Of a DNA stretch of 64,000 bases, positions 25,866 through 36,094 are shown in pieces. How positions within the stretch are numbered: position 1 is the first letter of the stretch; each line of letters begins with the position of its first letter. The notes below the pieces were generated by a model. The model made no database searches. It worked only from the letters and a program-made list of their open reading frames with translations, and had not been told where the DNA came from. A program made the translations under genes and the position numbers. The stretch spans positions 124,001 through 188,000 of the forward strand of contig JACVZW010000007.1 of the NCBI GenBank assembly GCA_014654775.1. Direction: 5' to 3'. This DNA is from Paracoccaceae bacterium. Its GTDB lineage: Bacteria > Pseudomonadota > Alphaproteobacteria > Rhodobacterales > Rhodobacteraceae.

Positions 25866-26444
25866 TCAGGGGGGTGGGGCTGCGCCGGGTTGCGCGGACC
25901 AATAGAGGATCGCCCGGTCGCTTCCCCATCCCGACAAGGCCACCCATGCGCGCGGTCGCTGCTGCGCAACACTGTCCCGTGTTTCGGCGGATTGGAAGCA
26001 GATGCGACGGCCCAATCCGTCCCTGTCCGCCAGATACAGATAGTTCCGACAATTCCACCTTGTCCGCTGGCCGCCGTAATTGACGTTTGTTTGAACCTCA
26101 ACCAGCACGGGCGTCCTGCCACCGAAGATCAGCCCATGCCCCAAGGGGATCAGCAAGCCCGAGGACAGGGTCGTCACAAAGGTGCTGGCGGCGAAGGCGG
26201 CTGCCACCAGCAGAAGGGGCACCCCGACCCAGCGGTTCGCGATGTTGGCGGGGCGGGCCTCAGCAGGCCGCCGAAGAAACCAGATGATCGCGATGGCGGC
26301 CAAGATCGTGCCCAGCACCGACAGGACAACCGGGTTCGGCTGCCAGCTGGCGCGGAAGATGACCAGATGGAACGGCGCAAATTTTGCCGCCAACAGAAGC
26401 AGCAGGGCAACCCACAAGAACCATCGCAAACGGCGCGAAATCAC
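25866..26444 (-). CDS. Uncharacterised membrane protein coupled to rpoD
   Basis: A 192-residue protein with three hydrophobic spans (about 7-26, 39-56, 71-95) followed by a soluble domain of about 95 residues ([32 protein letters not shown]). That domain carries two Cys. Start GTG 26444 overlaps the rpoD stop (GTGA), so it is translated from rpoD messages. I do not recognise a family. The C-terminal part resembles a small secreted beta domain; no catalytic motif stands out. Confidence 0.65.
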   Translation of the reverse strand: MISRRLRWFLWVALLLLLAAKFAPFHLVIFRASWQPNPVVLSVLGTILAAIAIIWFLRRPAEARPANIANRWVGVPLLLVAAAFAASTFVTTLSSGLLIPLGHGLIFGGRTPVLVEVQTNVNYGGQRTRWNCRNYLYLADRDGLGRRICFQSAETRDSVAQQRPRAWVALSGWGSDRAILYWSAQPGAAPPP

Positions 26445-28432
26445 TGGTCTAGGAAACTCCGCAGCTTCCTACTCCTTGACGGATGCTTCAGCTTCCGCAG
26501 CGCCTTCGCCTCGATCTGCCGGATGCGTTCCCGCGTCACGCTGAACTGCTGGCCCACTTCTTCCAGCGTGTGGTCGGTGTTCATCCCGATGCCGAAGCGC
26601 ATGCGAAGCACGCGTTCCTCGCGCGGGGTGAGGGAGGCCAGAACCCGCGTCGTGGTTTCCTTCAGGTTTTCCTGAATGGCGCTGTCCAGCGGCAGGATCG
26701 CATTCTTGTCTTCGATGAAGTCGCCAAGCTGGCTGTCTTCCTCGTCGCCGATGGGCGTCTCCAAGGAAATCGGTTCCTTGGCGATCTTCATCACCTTGCG
26801 GACCTTTTCCAGCGGCATCTGCAGCTTTTCGGCCAGTTCCTCGGGCGTCGGCTCACGCCCGATTTCGTGCAGCATCTGGCGGCCGGTGCGCACCAGCTTG
26901 TTGATCGTTTCGATCATGTGCACCGGGATACGGATCGTGCGCGCCTGATCGGCGATGGAGCGTGTGATGGCCTGCCGGATCCACCATGTCGCGTAGGTGG
27001 AGAATTTGTAGCCCCGGCGGTATTCGAACTTATCCACCGCCTTCATCAGGCCGATATTGCCTTCCTGAATCAGGTCGAGGAATTGCAAGCCCCGGTTGGT
27101 GTATTTCTTGGCGATGGAGATGACGAGGCGAAGGTTCGCCTCCACCATTTCCTTCTTGGCCTGCCGCGCCTCTTTCTCGCCCTTCTGGACTTGGTTCACG
27201 ATGCGGCGGAATTCGGAAATGTCGACGCCGATATATTGGCCGACCTGCGCCATCTCGGCGCGCAGTTCTTCGACCTTGTCGCGCGACTTTTCCATCAGCG
27301 CCTGCCAGCCGCGGCCCGATTTGGCGGCCATGCGGTCCAGCCATGTCGGGTCAAGCTCGTAGCCCTGATATTCGTCGATAAATTCGCGGCGGTTGATGCG
27401 GGCGGCATCGGCCAGCTTCACCATGCCGGAATTGATCGACATGATGCGCTTGTTGATGCCGTAAAGCTGATCGATCAGCGCCTCAATACGGTTGTTGTGC
27501 AGATGCAGCGCGTTGACCAGCGTGACGATTTCAGAGCGCAGCTTCTGATAGGCGGCCTCGTCGGCGGCGGAATAGGACGCGGTTTCCGACAGGGTGGCCG
27601 ACATGCGGCGGTCCTGCATCTGCGCCAGTTTCGCGTAATCGCGGGCGATGATTTCCAGCGTTTCAAGGACCTTGGGCTTTAGCGCGGCTTCCATCGCGGC
27701 GAGCGACATGTTGGAAGCCTCGTCATCCTCATCCTCTTCTTCGGCGCGCAGGATGGGGTTGCCGTCGGCGTCAAGTTCCGGCTCGGCGGACCCGCCCGCA
27801 CTGCGGCGTGGGGCGGCGGACATGTCCACCTCTTCCAGCGCCGGGCCTTCCATATCCTCTTCCCCGTCAAGCGACCGCCCGAAGGTGGCTTCGAGGTCGA
27901 TGACGTCGCGCAGAAGGATGTCTTCGTTCAGAAGTTCGTCGCGCCAGATGGTGATGGCTTGAAAGGTGAGCGGGCTTTCACAAAGCCCCGCGATCATCGT
28001 GTTGCGCCCGGCCTCGATCCGCTTGGCGATGGCGATCTCGCCCTCGCGCGACAGAAGCTCCACCGACCCCATTTCGCGCAGATACATGCGGACCGGGTCA
28101 TCGGTGCGGTCGAGCGTTTCGGTCGTGGCACCGACCAGCGCCACTTCGCGCGAGGTGGAGGTTTCCACCAGCTCGCCGCCGGGTTCGCCTTCTTCAGCCT
28201 CTTCATCCTCGATGACGTTGATGCCCATCTCGGACAGCATCGACATCACATCTTCGATCTGCTCGGAGGACGCCTGATCGGGCGGCAGCACGGAGTTGAG
28301 CTGGTCGTAGGTGATGTAGCCGCGCTCGCGCGCGTCGGCGATCATCTTCTTTACGGCGGCCTGGCTCATGTCGAGCGAGACATCGGCCTCCTGCTCGTCG
28401 GGCTTCGCGTCGTCAGTGTCTTTCAGAGCCAT
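26441..28432 (-). CDS. rpoD: RNA polymerase primary sigma factor (sigma 70)
   Basis: A 663-residue RpoD with acidic region 1.1 at the N-terminus, a large acidic non-conserved insert, regions 2.1-2.4 ([37 protein letters not shown]), region 3 and region 4.2 ([20 protein letters not shown]). It directs transcription of housekeeping genes. It follows dnaG on the same strand, the conserved macromolecular-synthesis order. A membrane-protein gene overlaps its stop. Confidence 0.98.
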   Translation of the reverse strand: MALKDTDDAKPDEQEADVSLDMSQAAVKKMIADARERGYITYDQLNSVLPPDQASSEQIEDVMSMLSEMGINVIEDEEAEEGEPGGELVETSTSREVALVGATTETLDRTDDPVRMYLREMGSVELLSREGEIAIAKRIEAGRNTMIAGLCESPLTFQAITIWRDELLNEDILLRDVIDLEATFGRSLDGEEDMEGPALEEVDMSAAPRRSAGGSAEPELDADGNPILRAEEEDEDDEASNMSLAAMEAALKPKVLETLEIIARDYAKLAQMQDRRMSATLSETASYSAADEAAYQKLRSEIVTLVNALHLHNNRIEALIDQLYGINKRIMSINSGMVKLADAARINRREFIDEYQGYELDPTWLDRMAAKSGRGWQALMEKSRDKVEELRAEMAQVGQYIGVDISEFRRIVNQVQKGEKEARQAKKEMVEANLRLVISIAKKYTNRGLQFLDLIQEGNIGLMKAVDKFEYRRGYKFSTYATWWIRQAITRSIADQARTIRIPVHMIETINKLVRTGRQMLHEIGREPTPEELAEKLQMPLEKVRKVMKIAKEPISLETPIGDEEDSQLGDFIEDKNAILPLDSAIQENLKETTTRVLASLTPREERVLRMRFGIGMNTDHTLEEVGQQFSVTRERIRQIEAKALRKLKHPSRSRKLRSFLDQ

Positions 28433-28551
28433 GTGTCCTCCTCGGGCGCGGGGGCGGATGGGCGGCGAATCGACTCGCGCTGTTTCGAATCAATAACGCG
28501 AATCACGTCGGGCGAAAGGGTGCGGGCGGTGATTCTTTTGTCTCGTAAGGG

Positions 28552-30543
28552 TTAATGGCGGCGGTTGGGCCGTTCAAAACGGATGCTTTCGAACACCTTG
28601 CGCGCCTCAGCAAGTTCCTCCTTGTCCAGCGCGACCCCGTTGGGAGAGATCACCGCTTCGCCGGTTTTGTCCTGCGGGCCGCGCTGCGCCTCGGCCCGGG
28701 CTTCGTTGGCCTTGGCGATTCGCCATGTCAGGCCTTCATCGGCCACGCCTTCGATATCCTGCGTGGCCTCTTCGATCTCGCGCCGCATGCCGCGTTCGGC
28801 CTGAAGGATGAACAGGTCCTGCGCGACAGCGAATTCTGCCTTTTCGGCATCGGACAGGTTCAGGAGCGCGGGCGCATTCCGGACATGGGGATGGGACAGG
28901 AGCGCGTCAAGCGGCGCAGGCGCGGCGGCGGCGATTTCGGCGCGCGGATCGGGCGCATCGACATGGGCGAGAAGGAGGTCGCGGATCAGCACGTGATCCT
29001 CGCCCGTGCAATCCAGCCGTTCCAGTGCGGACTCGAAACGGCGGATCAGGCCGGGATGGGCAATCAGCGTGGCAAGGATGACCGCCTCGCGCAGCCGTTC
29101 CTCCACCGGGGTGGTGGCCGAGCCGAGGAGCGAGGCCCGCGTCGTGGGCAGAGGCGCCACGGGCTGCAAGGGAAAGCGCGCGCCCCCCCTGCCCTGCCCG
29201 CGAGGGACGTAGGGACGGAAGGGCTGGGCGTTCTGGCCGAAGAGGTCCAGCCGCAGACGTTTGATATCCTCGCCGTAATGGGCGCGGATGGATGGATCGG
29301 CGATCTTCTTCAAGGCTGCGCGGAGGATCTTGTCGAGGGCCGCCTTGCGTTCGGGGCTGTCGAAGACCTTGCCTTCCGTCTCGCGCCGCCAGAGCAGGTT
29401 GACCATGGGTTGGGCCGCATCCAGCACCTTTTGCATCGCGGGGGCGCCTTGCGCCTTGATCAGATCGTCGGGGTCCATCCCCTGCGGCAAGAGCGCGAAG
29501 CGCAGGCCCTTTCCGGCCTCCAGAAGCGGCAGGGCAAGGTCGATCACCCGCAGCGCGGCGCGGAACCCCGCCGTATCGCCATCCAGCGCGATGATCGGCT
29601 CGTCGCTGATGCGCCACAGAAGGCGCAGTTGGTCTTCAGTGACGGCGGTGCCCAAAGGGGCGACGGTGGCGCGGAACCCGGCCTCGGACAGGGCGATGAC
29701 GTCCATATAGCCTTCGGCCACGATCAGGGGCAGGCCCTTGCCCGCCGCCTCGCGCGCGGGGCCGTGGTTGAAGAGGTTGCGGCCCTTGTCGAACAGCTCT
29801 GTCTCGGGACCGTTGAGGTATTTGGCCCGCGCATTCGGGTCCATCGCCCTGCCACCGAGAGAGATGGCCCGTCCCCGCGCATCGCGGATGGGAAAGATGA
29901 TGCGGCCACGGAAGCGGTCATAGGGCGCGCCGCCCCCGCGCGCATCGCGCGCAGATGGATCGGCGTCGGGCTTGGCGCAAAGGCCCGCATCGACGATCAG
30001 GTCGGGCGCGATGCCCTTTTGGGTGAGGGCCTGGAACAGGCCCTGCCTCTGGTCAGGGGCGAAGCCGATCTCCCAGCGGTCCTGCGCGGCGGGCGACATG
30101 CGGCGCTTGTCCAGATAGGCGCGCGCCTCGGCGGCGGCAGAGGTCTTGAGTTGCAGGCGGAACCATTTCACCGCCTCTTCCATCACCTGCGTGAGTTGCG
30201 TCCGTCGGTCGGCCTTTTCGGCGGCCTTGGGGTCGCGGGCGGGCATCTGCATCCCGGCCTCGCGCGCGAGGATTTCGACCGCTTCCATGAAGGAGACATT
30301 GTCGTTCTCCTTGATGAAGGTGACCGCGTCGCCCTTCGCATGGCAGCCGAAGCAGTAGTAGAAGCCCTTCCTGTCATCGACATGGAAGCTTGCCGATTTC
30401 TCCTGATGGAAGGGACAGGGCGCCCACCAATCGCCCTTGGCCATGTTGGACTTGCGCATGTCCCATGTGACCTTGCGCCCCACGACCTGGCTGAGGGACA
30501 CACGGGTGCGGAGTTCGTCAAGGAATCCGGGCGGCAGGGACAT
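28552..30543 (-). CDS. dnaG: DNA primase
   Basis: A 663-residue DnaG that makes replication primers. The CHC2 zinc finger uses Cys43, His46, Cys64 and Cys67 (CPFHQ...CFGC). The TOPRIM core has LIVAEGYMDVIAL and IALDGDTAG, and a C-terminal DnaB-interaction region follows. It lies upstream of rpoD with 119 bases between, where an rpoD promoter could lie. Confidence 0.97.
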   Translation of the reverse strand: MSLPPGFLDELRTRVSLSQVVGRKVTWDMRKSNMAKGDWWAPCPFHQEKSASFHVDDRKGFYYCFGCHAKGDAVTFIKENDNVSFMEAVEILAREAGMQMPARDPKAAEKADRRTQLTQVMEEAVKWFRLQLKTSAAAEARAYLDKRRMSPAAQDRWEIGFAPDQRQGLFQALTQKGIAPDLIVDAGLCAKPDADPSARDARGGGAPYDRFRGRIIFPIRDARGRAISLGGRAMDPNARAKYLNGPETELFDKGRNLFNHGPAREAAGKGLPLIVAEGYMDVIALSEAGFRATVAPLGTAVTEDQLRLLWRISDEPIIALDGDTAGFRAALRVIDLALPLLEAGKGLRFALLPQGMDPDDLIKAQGAPAMQKVLDAAQPMVNLLWRRETEGKVFDSPERKAALDKILRAALKKIADPSIRAHYGEDIKRLRLDLFGQNAQPFRPYVPRGQGRGGARFPLQPVAPLPTTRASLLGSATTPVEERLREAVILATLIAHPGLIRRFESALERLDCTGEDHVLIRDLLLAHVDAPDPRAEIAAAAPAPLDALLSHPHVRNAPALLNLSDAEKAEFAVAQDLFILQAERGMRREIEEATQDIEGVADEGLTWRIAKANEARAEAQRGPQDKTGEAVISPNGVALDKEELAEARKVFESIRFERPNRRH

Positions 30544-30703
30544 GGTCCCTATATCGGGCGCGGGGGGGCGGCTGTCCAGTGATCATGCGGACGGCGCATG
30601 CGCGCCGAAGCCTGTTCTCCCCACCCCCGGCTGCGCCGGGTGCGGGGCCCGTTGAAGGGACGTTCCGTCCCCTCTTGGCGCTGCGCGCCAATTCACCCCT
30701 TGA

Positions 30704-30756
30704 GAGTATTTTTCGCCAAGATGAAGGGGATGGTCTTCATCTTGGCCCAAATACTC
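30704..30756. repeat. Inverted pair of the GAGTATTT-CCAAGATGAAG element
   Basis: GAGTATTTTTCGCCAAGATGAAG (30704-30726) faces CTTCATCTTGGCCCAAATACTC (30735-30756), with an 8-base loop, forming a long hairpin downstream of soxG (minus strand) and upstream of dnaG's divergent side. It may serve as a terminator for the sox operon. Confidence 0.75.
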
Positions 30757-30785
30757 ATCTTGCGACGCCGCTTGCGGGCGCGCCG

Positions 30786-31337
30786 TCAGATGGCCTTGGC
30801 GCGGGCCTCCAGCACCTCCAGCGCCTCGGCCAGTTCGGCCCATGCGGTGCGGGCCATGGAGCGGAAGACCATCACCTCGAAAGCATCGGGGGCGGTGCGC
30901 GTCAGAATCGCCTGCATGTGGTTGAGCGGCGTGCGAGTGGTGCGCCCCACCGGAAAGGCGGACAGGCGCAGGTCCAGCGGCACGGGGCGCATCAGCGCCG
31001 CCTCGGCCATCGGGCCGGAGAGGGTTAGGAGCGCCCAACCATCGGTCTGATCCGTCAGCGCGGCATGGTCGGCCAGCGCGAGCGGGGCCTCGGCCCCGAT
31101 CAGGAAGGCCATCTCGCGGCCCGTCCAGAGAAGCCGGGCCGCGCCCTGGGTGACCACAGTGTTCGGTTCGGGAAAGGAAAGCCCCAGCGACGCGAGAGCC
31201 GCGTCGACCTGGGGCTTTCGGCCCGGATAGGGGGCGATGGAGGTGATCGGCCCGGCCGCGCCTTCGGCCAGCGTTGTGCCCGCACGGGCCAGGGGCGCAT
31301 GGCCCGCAAGGGGCGATTTCGCGATGAGGTCAGGCAC
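30786..31337 (-). CDS. soxG: Sarcosine oxidase gamma subunit
   Basis: A 183-residue SoxG-family protein (GVTQGAARLLWTGREMAFLIG-like core). It is the smallest structural subunit with a GcvT-related fold in the heterotetrameric sarcosine oxidase. It overlaps the soxA stop by 8 bases and is the last gene of the soxBDAG operon. Assignment rests on position and weak family features. Confidence 0.85.
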   Translation of the reverse strand: MPDLIAKSPLAGHAPLARAGTTLAEGAAGPITSIAPYPGRKPQVDAALASLGLSFPEPNTVVTQGAARLLWTGREMAFLIGAEAPLALADHAALTDQTDGWALLTLSGPMAEAALMRPVPLDLRLSAFPVGRTTRTPLNHMQAILTRTAPDAFEVMVFRSMARTAWAELAEALEVLEARAKAI

Positions 31338-34245
31338 GGAGCTTCACTCCTTCCTTGTCGTGGAAGACGGGGTCGGTGACTTCGGCCACGATGTCGATCT
31401 TGCGCAGATGGTCCACCACCCGGATCTTTTCGCCATGCCGGGCGCGGCCGTTTCGCAGAAAGGCCAAGGCCAGATGGGCGTCGAGCGTGGGGGAATAGCA
31501 GACGGAGGTGATATAGCCCTGATCCGTCTCGCGGTGGACACGGTCACCGGGGATGAAGAGATGCGCCCCCGCCCCCATCGCCGCCGTGGCTTTCAGGCCG
31601 ACCAGTTGATCGCGGTCCGCCCCCACCATGCCGGGGCGGGCAGCGGCGGCCTTGCCGATGCAGTCCTTCTTGGCACTCACCATCTTTTCCATGCCGATGT
31701 CGAAGGCGGTGGTGCGGCCGTGGATCTCGGCATGGGTGATGAAGCCCTTCTCGATCCTGAGGACGTTGAGCGCCTCCATCCCGTAGGGGCCGCCGCCCAT
31801 GGTTTCGGCCCGCGCGACGAGGTCGCGGAACAGCGCCTCGCCATATCGGGTGGGGACCGCAATCTCATACCCCTCTTCGCCAGAGAAGGAGATGCGGAAA
31901 AGCCGCGCCTTCACCTTGCCCAAGGTGACATCGGTCACGCCCATGAAGGGGAGGTCGGGCATGTCGCCCAAAAGCGTGGCGAGCAGTGCCTTCGCCTTAG
32001 GTCCCGCGACGGCGAATTGGGCCCAAGCCTCGGTGACCGAGGCAAAGCGAACATCCCAGCCCGCACAGAAGGCCTGATGGACGAAATCGAGATGCCGCAT
32101 CACAAGCCCCGCCGCGGCGGTGGTGGTTGTCATCAGATAGCGATGGTCCCCCAGCCGCGCCGTGGTGCCGTCATCCAGCACATGCCCATCCTCGCGCAGC
32201 ATCAGGCCATAGCGGACGCGCCCCACCGGCAGGGTAGAGAAGGTGTTGGTGTAGACGAGGTCGAGGAAACGCGCGGCATCCTTCCCCTGCAGGTCGATCT
32301 TGCCCAGCGTCGACACATCGGCCACGCCGACGCTGTCGCGCACCATGCGAGTCTCGCGGTTGCAGGCCTCCAGCCATGTCGTCTCGCCCGGCTTGGGGAA
32401 ATAGGAAGGCCGATACCACAGCCCCGCCTCGATCATCGGCGCGGCGCGGTCGCGGCTGGCCTGATCCGAGGTGAGAAAGCGCTGCGGCGCAAAGCCCGCG
32501 CCCCGCCCACCCGCGCCCATCGCGGCGATGGAGGTGGGCACGTAAGGCGGACGGAAGGTCGTGGTCCCGGTCTGCGGAATGCCCCGCCCCGTGGCATCGG
32601 CCAGCACGGCCAGCGCGCCCACATTGGAATTCTTGCCCTGATCCGGGGCCATGCCTTGCGTCGTGTAGCGCTTCATATGCTCGACGGAACGGAAGTTCTC
32701 TTGCGCCGACAGCTTCACATCCTTCGTGGTCACGTCATTGGCAAAGTCGAGCCATTGCCGCCCCTCTACCCCCGGGGTTTCCCAGAAGGGGGTGATGGCA
32801 TAGGGCGCATCCTCGGCCTGCGGCAGCGTCATCTCGGGCGCAGCGCGGCCCAGCGCGGCAAGCGCCTTGCGCGCCGCTTCATGTCCGTCGCGGAAGGCGC
32901 CTGCGGTCGAGAAGGTGCCGGTGCAGGCCCCGGCCGGCGTCAGGCGCGGCACGGCATCCGGGGCGGGAACGAAGGCCGCGATATCCTCGCGCCACAAAGG
33001 CCGCCCGTTCATGTGGCAGGTCAGGTGGACGGTCGGGTTCCAGCCGCCCGAAACGGCGAGCGTGTCCACCTCCAGCGTCGCCGTCCCACCCGCATGGCGG
33101 CAGGTGAGGGAGGTCAGGCCAAGACGGCCCGCCGTGCCGGTGATCTGGGCATTCATATAGACGGGGCAATCCTCCACCACGCTGGCATCGGGCCGGGTGT
33201 CGAGGATGGCCACCACCTTCACCCCCGCCGCCATCAGGTCGCGCGCGGTGGCGCGGGCGGCGTCATTATTGGCGATCAGCGCCACGCGCTTGCCCGGCAC
33301 AACGCCATAGCGGTGCAAATAGGTGCGCAGCGCAGAGGCCAGCATGATGCCCGGGCGATCATTGTCGGGGAAGGCGATGGGGCGTTCCAGCGCGCCCGCC
33401 GCCAGCACCGTCTGCCCCGCCACGATCCGCCAGAAACATTCGCGCGGCAGATGCGGCGCGGGGGCGCGGTGCAGGCCCACCCGCTCCAGCGCGCCGAAAG
33501 TGCCGTCGTCATAGGCCCCGGTCACGGTGGTGCGGGTCATCAGGCGCACATTCGGCATCGCCTTCAACTCGGCCAGAAGGCCATCCACCCATTCCACCCC
33601 CGGCTGGCCGTCGACGCGCAGATTGTCAGACACCAGCCGCCCGCCCATCCGCGCCTCTTCTTCGGCGAGGATCACATCGGCCCCGGCCTGCGCTGCCGTC
33701 CACGCGGCCATCAGGCCCGCAGGCCCCGACCCGATCACCAGCACATCGCAGAAGGCCCAGGCCTTTTCATACTGCGCCTCGTCATGCTTGCCCGACAGGC
33801 TGCCCAGACCCGCGGCGCGGCGGATGAGAGGCTCATAGAGCTTTTCCCACAGGGGGCGCGGCCACATGAAGGTCTTGTAGTAGAACCCCGCCGACAGGAA
33901 GGGCGACAGCCGATCATTGATCCCCAAGAGATCGAATTTCAGCGAGGGAAAGCGGTTCTGGCTGCGTGCGGCGAGGCCTTCGAACACCTCTTGCACCGTG
34001 GCGCGGACATTGGGGGTCTGCTGGTTGCCCTCGACGATCTCCACCATGCCGTTGGGTTCTTCAGACCCGGCGGTCAGGACGCCGCGCGGGCGGTGATACT
34101 TGAAGCTGCGGCCCACCAGCCGCACGTCATTGGCCAAAAGCGCCGAGGCGAGCGTGTCGCCCCGGAACCCCTGATAGGTCGTGCCGTCGAAGGTGAAGGT
34201 GACGGGCTGGCTACGGTCGATCAGCCCCTTTCCGGCAAGCCTCAT
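31330..34245 (-). CDS. soxA: Sarcosine oxidase alpha subunit
   Basis: A 971-residue protein. An N-terminal 2Fe-2S-like (Fer2_4) domain (about 1-100) is followed by a NAD-binding FAD/NAD domain (VIGSGPAGLMAAWTAAQAG near 170) and a C-terminal aminomethyltransferase-like domain (about 580-960) that receives the one-carbon unit on tetrahydrofolate. Together with beta, gamma and delta it oxidises sarcosine to glycine, hydrogen peroxide and methylenetetrahydrofolate. Its ATG overlaps the soxD stop (ATGA). The length matches the family. Confidence 0.96.
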   Translation of the reverse strand: MRLAGKGLIDRSQPVTFTFDGTTYQGFRGDTLASALLANDVRLVGRSFKYHRPRGVLTAGSEEPNGMVEIVEGNQQTPNVRATVQEVFEGLAARSQNRFPSLKFDLLGINDRLSPFLSAGFYYKTFMWPRPLWEKLYEPLIRRAAGLGSLSGKHDEAQYEKAWAFCDVLVIGSGPAGLMAAWTAAQAGADVILAEEEARMGGRLVSDNLRVDGQPGVEWVDGLLAELKAMPNVRLMTRTTVTGAYDDGTFGALERVGLHRAPAPHLPRECFWRIVAGQTVLAAGALERPIAFPDNDRPGIMLASALRTYLHRYGVVPGKRVALIANNDAARATARDLMAAGVKVVAILDTRPDASVVEDCPVYMNAQITGTAGRLGLTSLTCRHAGGTATLEVDTLAVSGGWNPTVHLTCHMNGRPLWREDIAAFVPAPDAVPRLTPAGACTGTFSTAGAFRDGHEAARKALAALGRAAPEMTLPQAEDAPYAITPFWETPGVEGRQWLDFANDVTTKDVKLSAQENFRSVEHMKRYTTQGMAPDQGKNSNVGALAVLADATGRGIPQTGTTTFRPPYVPTSIAAMGAGGRGAGFAPQRFLTSDQASRDRAAPMIEAGLWYRPSYFPKPGETTWLEACNRETRMVRDSVGVADVSTLGKIDLQGKDAARFLDLVYTNTFSTLPVGRVRYGLMLREDGHVLDDGTTARLGDHRYLMTTTTAAAGLVMRHLDFVHQAFCAGWDVRFASVTEAWAQFAVAGPKAKALLATLLGDMPDLPFMGVTDVTLGKVKARLFRISFSGEEGYEIAVPTRYGEALFRDLVARAETMGGGPYGMEALNVLRIEKGFITHAEIHGRTTAFDIGMEKMVSAKKDCIGKAAAARPGMVGADRDQLVGLKATAAMGAGAHLFIPGDRVHRETDQGYITSVCYSPTLDAHLALAFLRNGRARHGEKIRVVDHLRKIDIVAEVTDPVFHDKEGVKLRA

Positions 34246-34514
34246 GCGGCACCGCCTTTCCGGTCGGCGACAAGTTCCACCGCGTGAATCTCATGCGTCA
34301 CCGTGTTGCGGGTGACGACCAGCCAAGAGGAACAGCCCATGTCGTGATACCAGAGGTCGCGCGTCACCCCGGCGGGGTTGTCGCGGTTGTGAAGATGATC
34401 GTCCCATGCCTGCGGCGGGGCGTCGGGCGCGGGGCGGTTCAGATAATCCTCGGACCCGTAGTAGTAGAATTCGCGGCGGTCACGCTCGCCGCAGAGCGGG
34501 CAGGTCAGGCGCAT
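34242..34514 (-). CDS. soxD: Sarcosine oxidase delta subunit
   Basis: A 90-residue SoxD, starting MRLTCPLCGERDRREFYYYG. The paired cysteines near the N-terminus belong to the zinc site of this subunit, and the HDMGCSSWLVVTRNT segment is family-typical. It overlaps soxA by 4 bases. A repeat pair separates it from soxB upstream. Confidence 0.93.
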   Translation of the reverse strand: MRLTCPLCGERDRREFYYYGSEDYLNRPAPDAPPQAWDDHLHNRDNPAGVTRDLWYHDMGCSSWLVVTRNTVTHEIHAVELVADRKGGAA

Positions 34515-34596
34515 GGGCGGGTCTTTCCTTGCAGGCGTTGGGTCCTCTGGCGGAGGGGGCGAAGGGGCGCTGCCCCTCGGCCTTCGGCCTCACCCC

Positions 34597-34650
34597 GGAG
34601 TATTTGGGCCAAGATGAAGGGGCCGGGCTTCATCTTGGAAGAAATACTCC
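34597..34650. repeat. Inverted pair of the GAGTATTT-CCAAGATGAAG element inside the sox operon
   Basis: GGAGTATTTGGGCCAAGATGAAG (34597-34619) faces CTTCATCTTGGAAGAAATACTCC (34628-34650). It lies between soxB and soxD, whose transcripts it could attenuate or process. Confidence 0.75.
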
Positions 34651-34701
34651 CGCCGGAGGCGCAGGTGGATTCGGGGCGCAGGGGACGAAGATATGTCATG
34701 A

Positions 34702-35952
34702 TCAATGCAGGTTGTGCTGGCTGCCCGTGCCTTCCTCATCGAGGATATGGCCCGTCGCGAAACGGTTGAGCTTGAAGCGGGCGGCGACAGGGTGGCTTTC
34801 ACCCGTGGCCATCAGATGCGCCATGCAGAAGCCCGAGGCGGGGACCGCCTTGAACCCCCCGTAGTTCCAGCCGCAATCCAAGAAGAGGCCGTCCACATGC
34901 GTCTTGTCGATGATGGGCGATCCGTCGGGCGACATGTCCATGATCCCGCCCCAAGACCGCAGAACCTTGGCCCGCCCGATCATCGGCATCAGCGTCATGC
35001 CCGCCTCCATCACATGCTCCACCATGGGCAGGTTCCCGCGGCTGGCGTAGGAGGCATAGAAATCAAGGTCACCCCCGAAGACCAGACCGCCCTTGTCGGA
35101 TTGGCTGATGTAGAAATGGCCCATGCCGAAGCTGACGACATGGTCGATGACGGGTTTCAGCCCCTCGGTCACGAAGGCCTGCAGGATGTGGGATTCGATG
35201 GGCAGGCGCATGCCCGCCATCGCGGCCACCTGCGAAGAGCGGCCTGCGACCACGATGCCCACCTTCTTGGCCTTGATCGCGCCGCGCGTCGTCTGCACGC
35301 CGACCACCTTGCCGTTCTGAATGTCGATCCCCGTGACTTCGCAATTCTGGATCAGGTCCACGCCGCGCCGGTCGGCCCCGCGCGCATAGCCCCAGGCCAC
35401 CGCGTCATGCCGCGCCGTGCCGCCGCGCGGATGGTAAAGGCCGCCATAGATGGGAAAGCGCGTCTGTTCGAAATCGAGATAGGGCAGCATCTCGCGAACG
35501 CCTTCGCGATCCAGCAGGATGGCGTCATCGCCCTGATTGATCATCGAATTGCCGCGCCGGACGAAGGCATCGCGCTGGCCATCGGAATGGAACAGGTTGA
35601 TGAGGCCCCGCTGCGAATGCATCACGTTGTAGTTGAGGTCGATCTCCAGCCCTTCCCACAGCTTCATGGAATGGCTGTAGAATTCCGAATTTCCCGGCAG
35701 GAAGTAGTTGGCACGCACGATGGTCGTGTTGCGCCCGATGTTGCCCGACCCGAGATAGCCCTTCTCCAGCACGGCGATGTTGGTAAGGCCATGGTTCTTG
35801 GCAAGGTAATAGGCGGTGGACAGCCCATGCCCACCACCGCCGATGATGATGGCATCATATTCGGCCTTGGGCGCCGGATCGCGCCATGCGGGTTTCCAGC
35901 CCTTATTGCCGAAAAGCCCTTCCTTGATGACCTGCAAGCCCGAATAGCGCAT
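34702..35952 (-). CDS. soxB: Sarcosine oxidase beta subunit
   Basis: A 416-residue DAO-family flavoprotein with the dinucleotide motif IIIGGGGHGLSTAYYL (about 35-50). In the tetrameric enzyme the beta subunit carries the sarcosine oxidation site and covalent FMN. ATG 35952 (or the adjacent ATG 35955) is preferred after GGGACGG; the longer frame to 36078 starts in a repeat region. It heads the soxBDAG operon, typical of methylamine, choline or creatine degradation. Confidence 0.95.
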   Translation of the reverse strand: MRYSGLQVIKEGLFGNKGWKPAWRDPAPKAEYDAIIIGGGGHGLSTAYYLAKNHGLTNIAVLEKGYLGSGNIGRNTTIVRANYFLPGNSEFYSHSMKLWEGLEIDLNYNVMHSQRGLINLFHSDGQRDAFVRRGNSMINQGDDAILLDREGVREMLPYLDFEQTRFPIYGGLYHPRGGTARHDAVAWGYARGADRRGVDLIQNCEVTGIDIQNGKVVGVQTTRGAIKAKKVGIVVAGRSSQVAAMAGMRLPIESHILQAFVTEGLKPVIDHVVSFGMGHFYISQSDKGGLVFGGDLDFYASYASRGNLPMVEHVMEAGMTLMPMIGRAKVLRSWGGIMDMSPDGSPIIDKTHVDGLFLDCGWNYGGFKAVPASGFCMAHLMATGESHPVAARFKLNRFATGHILDEEGTGSQHNLH

Positions 35953-36094
35953 CATATCCGTCCCGTTCCGCCGCACTGATACAAGAGCGCGGCGGGGCGG
36001 AGGATGCAACCCCTGCCCCCCGAAGCCATTGCCAGACGCGACAGGAACATGTCGCTTTTCGGGCGGCCTCCGCCCCATGCCGGGGCGGGCGTAG

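Noticed and set aside
28555-30582. 675-codon open frame opposite dnaG
   Set aside because: Composition (His/Arg/Gly-rich) is typical of antisense frames; dnaG motifs are intact on the other strand.
31237-34287. 1016-codon open frame on the plus strand opposite soxA
   Set aside because: It is a mirror of the real gene in GC-rich DNA, has no ribosome-binding site or recognisable domain, and soxA is unambiguous.
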